From JAFIEN01 sp051859505 (GTDB lineage: Bacteria; Pseudomonadota; Alphaproteobacteria; Rhodobacterales; Rhodobacteraceae), in contig JBHYFN010000003.1 of NCBI GenBank assembly GCA_051859505.1, positions 91,331 to 155,330 of the forward strand: DNA of 64,000 bases, given 5' to 3'. Numbering within the stretch: position 1 is the stretch's first letter; every line of letters starts with the position of its first letter. Below are positions 62,047 to 64,000 of the stretch, piece after piece. Both the position numbers and the translations under genes were made by a program. Below the pieces are notes generated by a model, which saw only the letters and a list, made by a program, of their open reading frames with translations, made no database searches and was not told the DNA's origin.

Positions 62047-63333
62047 ATGACCGTCACCCTCCTTCGCAACGCCCGGCTGATCGACCCGGAGGCCGGGACC
62101 GACCTGCCCGGCAGCCTCCTGATCCGCGACGGCCTGATCGCCGAGGTCAGCCACGATCCCGCGCCGGCCCATCCCGAAGGGGCAAGGGTGATCGACTGCG
62201 CCGGCCACTGCCTTGCCCCCGGCATCGTCGATGTGGGCGTCAAGGTCTCGGAACCCGGCGAACGGCACAAGGAAAGCTTCCGCAGCGCCGGCCGCGCGGC
62301 GGCGGCGGGCGGTGTCACCACCATCGTCACCCGCCCCGACACCACGCCCGCCATCGACACGCCCGAGACGCTGGAATTCGTCACCCGCCGCGCCCAGGCC
62401 GACAGCCTGGTCCATGTCCGCCCGATGGCCGCCCTGACCAAGGGCCGCGAGGGCCGCGAGATGACCGAGATCGGCTTCCTTCTGGATGCGGGCGCCGTGG
62501 CCTTTTCCGATGCCGACCGCGTGGTCGAGGACACCCGCATCCTGTCGCGCGCCCTGACCTATGCCCGCGGCCTGGGCGCGCTCGTGATCGGCCATGTGCA
62601 GGATCCCGGCCTCTCGCGCGGGGCCGCCGTCACCTCGGGCAAGTTCGCCTCGCTCCGCGGCCTTCCGGCGGTCAGCCCGATGGCCGAGCGCATGGCGCTC
62701 GACCGCGACATCGCGCTGATCGAGATGACGGGCGCGCGCTACCATGCCGACCAGATCACCACCGCCCGCGCCCTGCCCGCACTGGCCCGCGCCAAGCGCA
62801 ACGGCCATGACATCACCGCCGGCGTCAGCATCCACCACCTGACGCTGAACGAACTGGACGTGGCCGATTACCGCAGCTTCTTCAAGCTCAAGCCGCCGCT
62901 GCGCTCCGAAGAAGACCGGATGGCCGTGGTCGCCGCCCTGGCCGAAGGGCTGATCGACATCATCTCCTCGATGCACACGCCGCAGGACGAGGAATCCAAG
63001 CGCCTCCCCTATGAAGAGGCCGCAAGCGGCGCGGTCGGCCTCGAAACCCTGCTGCCTGCGGCCCTGCGCCTCGTCCATGCGGGCCATCTCGACCTCGCCC
63101 GCCTGTTCCGCGCCCTCTCGCTCAACCCCGCCCGCCGCCTCGGCCTGCCCGCAGGCCGCCTCGCACAGGGCGCGCCTGCCGATCTGGTCCTCTTCGATCC
63201 CGACGCGCCCTTCGTCCTCGACCGCGCGACGCTGCAGTCCAAATCCCGCAACACCCCCTTCGACGGCGCCCGCCTGCAGGGCAAGGTCCTGACGACCTGG
63301 GTCGCGGGGCGCAATGTGACGGCCGAGCTTTGA
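62047..63333 (+). CDS. pyrC: Dihydroorotase (PyrC) homologue, apparently non-catalytic (PyrX-like)
   Basis: A 428-residue amidohydrolase-fold protein. The metal motif that normally reads D-x-H-x-H is D62-V-G-V-K66, so both His are gone. The usual ATDHAPH segment reads SSMHTPQ at 307-313, with Met309 in place of the catalytic Asp. One late HHL pair (263-265) remains. Non-catalytic PyrC partners are known to be needed for aspartate carbamoyltransferase assembly, so that is the likely role here. An active dihydroorotase should be encoded elsewhere. Its stop overlaps plsY by 1 bp. Confidence 0.88.
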   Translation: MTVTLLRNARLIDPEAGTDLPGSLLIRDGLIAEVSHDPAPAHPEGARVIDCAGHCLAPGIVDVGVKVSEPGERHKESFRSAGRAAAAGGVTTIVTRPDTTPAIDTPETLEFVTRRAQADSLVHVRPMAALTKGREGREMTEIGFLLDAGAVAFSDADRVVEDTRILSRALTYARGLGALVIGHVQDPGLSRGAAVTSGKFASLRGLPAVSPMAERMALDRDIALIEMTGARYHADQITTARALPALARAKRNGHDITAGVSIHHLTLNELDVADYRSFFKLKPPLRSEEDRMAVVAALAEGLIDIISSMHTPQDEESKRLPYEEAASGAVGLETLLPAALRLVHAGHLDLARLFRALSLNPARRLGLPAGRLAQGAPADLVLFDPDAPFVLDRATLQSKSRNTPFDGARLQGKVLTTWVAGRNVTAEL

Positions 63334-63941
63334 TGCCCCAGATCACCGATCCCGCCACGACCCTGATCCTCTGGGCCCTGATCGGCTATCTGGCAGGCTC
63401 CATCCCCTTCGGCCTGCTGATCACCCGCGCATTCAACCTCGGAGACCTGCGCCGGATCGGCTCGGGCAATATCGGCGCGACCAATGTGCTGCGCACCGGC
63501 AACCGTGCGGCAGCCCTCGCCACCCTGCTGCTGGACGGGGGCAAGGGGGCGGCAGTGGTCCTGATCGCCCGCGCCTTCGCCGGTGACGCGGCGGTCCAGA
63601 TCGCCGCCCTCGCCGCCTTTCTGGGTCACTGCTACCCGGTCTGGCTCGGCTTCCGGGGCGGCAAGGGCGTGGCCACCTTCCTCGGCCTCCTCCTCGCGCT
63701 CGCCTGGCCCCTTGGCCTCGCCGCCTGCGCCACCTGGATCGCCGTCGCGGCCCTCTTCCGCTATTCCTCGCTGGCGGCACTCATGGCCGCCGGCTTCTCG
63801 CCCGTCTGGGCGATGCTGCTGGGCCGGGGCGAGGCGATCCTGCTCTGCCTCCTGCTCGCCCTCCTGATCTACCTGCGCCACGGCAGCAACATCGCCCGCC
63901 TGCGCGCCGGAACAGAGCCCCGGATCGGCCAGAAGACCTGA
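63333..63941 (+). CDS. plsY: Acyl-phosphate glycerol-3-phosphate acyltransferase
   Basis: A 202-residue membrane enzyme that begins phospholipid synthesis by acylating glycerol-3-phosphate from acyl phosphate. The PlsY motifs GSIPFGLLITR, RRIGSGNIGATNVLRTGN and FLGHCYPVWLGFRGGKGVAT are present, with about five helices. I choose the ATG at 63333, which overlaps the pyrC stop by 1 bp; the TTG one codon earlier is less likely. Confidence 0.95.
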   Translation: MPQITDPATTLILWALIGYLAGSIPFGLLITRAFNLGDLRRIGSGNIGATNVLRTGNRAAALATLLLDGGKGAAVVLIARAFAGDAAVQIAALAAFLGHCYPVWLGFRGGKGVATFLGLLLALAWPLGLAACATWIAVAALFRYSSLAALMAAGFSPVWAMLLGRGEAILLCLLLALLIYLRHGSNIARLRAGTEPRIGQKT

Positions 63942-63948
63942 ACCCCCG

Positions 63949-64000
63949 GCTTCTTTTGTTCACAAATATCCCGGGGGGAGGCCGAAGGCCGGGGGGCAGA
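63949..64000 (+). repeat. Dispersed intergenic repeat, family R2, copy c, cut by the window end
   Basis: GCTTCTTTTGTTCACAAATA and CCCGGGGGGAGGCC repeat the R2 sequence, with a different hairpin (GGCC GAA GGCC) in place of the first stem. It starts 8 bp past the plsY stop. The rest of the element lies beyond the window. Confidence 0.82.

Overview
The window looks like a chromosomal segment of an alphaproteobacterium of the Rhodobacteraceae (Rhodobacterales). The sequence shows very high G+C and GC-ending codons. It carries an F0 operon in the order atpI-atpB-atpE-b'-b, which is typical of photosynthetic and related alphaproteobacteria, a MipZ-type ParA homologue, and a PyrB/non-catalytic PyrC pair. 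It also has dispersed intergenic repeats of the kind scattered through Rhodobacteraceae genomes. I see no rRNA, tRNA, CRISPR array, phage or insertion sequence. Genus and species cannot be assigned by reading alone.

Layout. 1-718 is the 3' part of truA. 715-11447 is a ten-gene minus-strand cluster: a Pot-type ABC importer (binding protein, two permeases, ATPase), then a family-1 glycosyltransferase, two paralogous cupins, an aldehyde dehydrogenase, a saccharopine-dehydrogenase-like reductase and a Gfo/Idh/MocA-aldo/keto reductase fusion. Several of its genes overlap by ATGA or 8 bp, so it reads as one operon. I do not recognise it as a described pathway, and it is my best candidate for an undescribed system. 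Divergent from it, 11913-17879 is a dipeptide/oligopeptide ABC importer followed by a P1-family aminopeptidase. 18011-23007 is a translation and secretion block (rpsP-rimM-trmD-rplS-rpmE, a chorismate mutase, a GNAT protein, ffh). 23221-25715 holds two related membrane proteins and the convergent LysR and ArsR regulators. 25946-28531 is the ATP synthase F0 operon.

28731-34990 contains an OmpA-like lipoprotein, an Ada-type methyltransferase, nth, a PfkB kinase, a DEAD-box helicase, mipZ and a small membrane protein. 35160-40993 is a second Pot/Ynj-type ABC importer operon ending in a GMC oxidoreductase. prpE and a DUF418 membrane protein follow. 44559-45999 is a compact curli-type amyloid locus (curlin, CsgH, second curlin-like protein). 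greA with a membrane protein, ETF-quinone oxidoreductase, a TPR protein, ispE, a polyprenyl diphosphate synthase, a tRNA-type methyltransferase and a DMT exporter come next. phaA-phbB (PHB precursor synthesis), an EAL protein, tag, moaE-moaD-pgsA and the pyrB-small ORF-pyrC-plsY run close the window.

Most of the window is ordinary housekeeping. The distinctive parts are the ten-gene cluster, the curli locus with strong hairpins between its genes, the degenerate PyrC, and two families of palindromic intergenic repeats whose stems are kept between copies.
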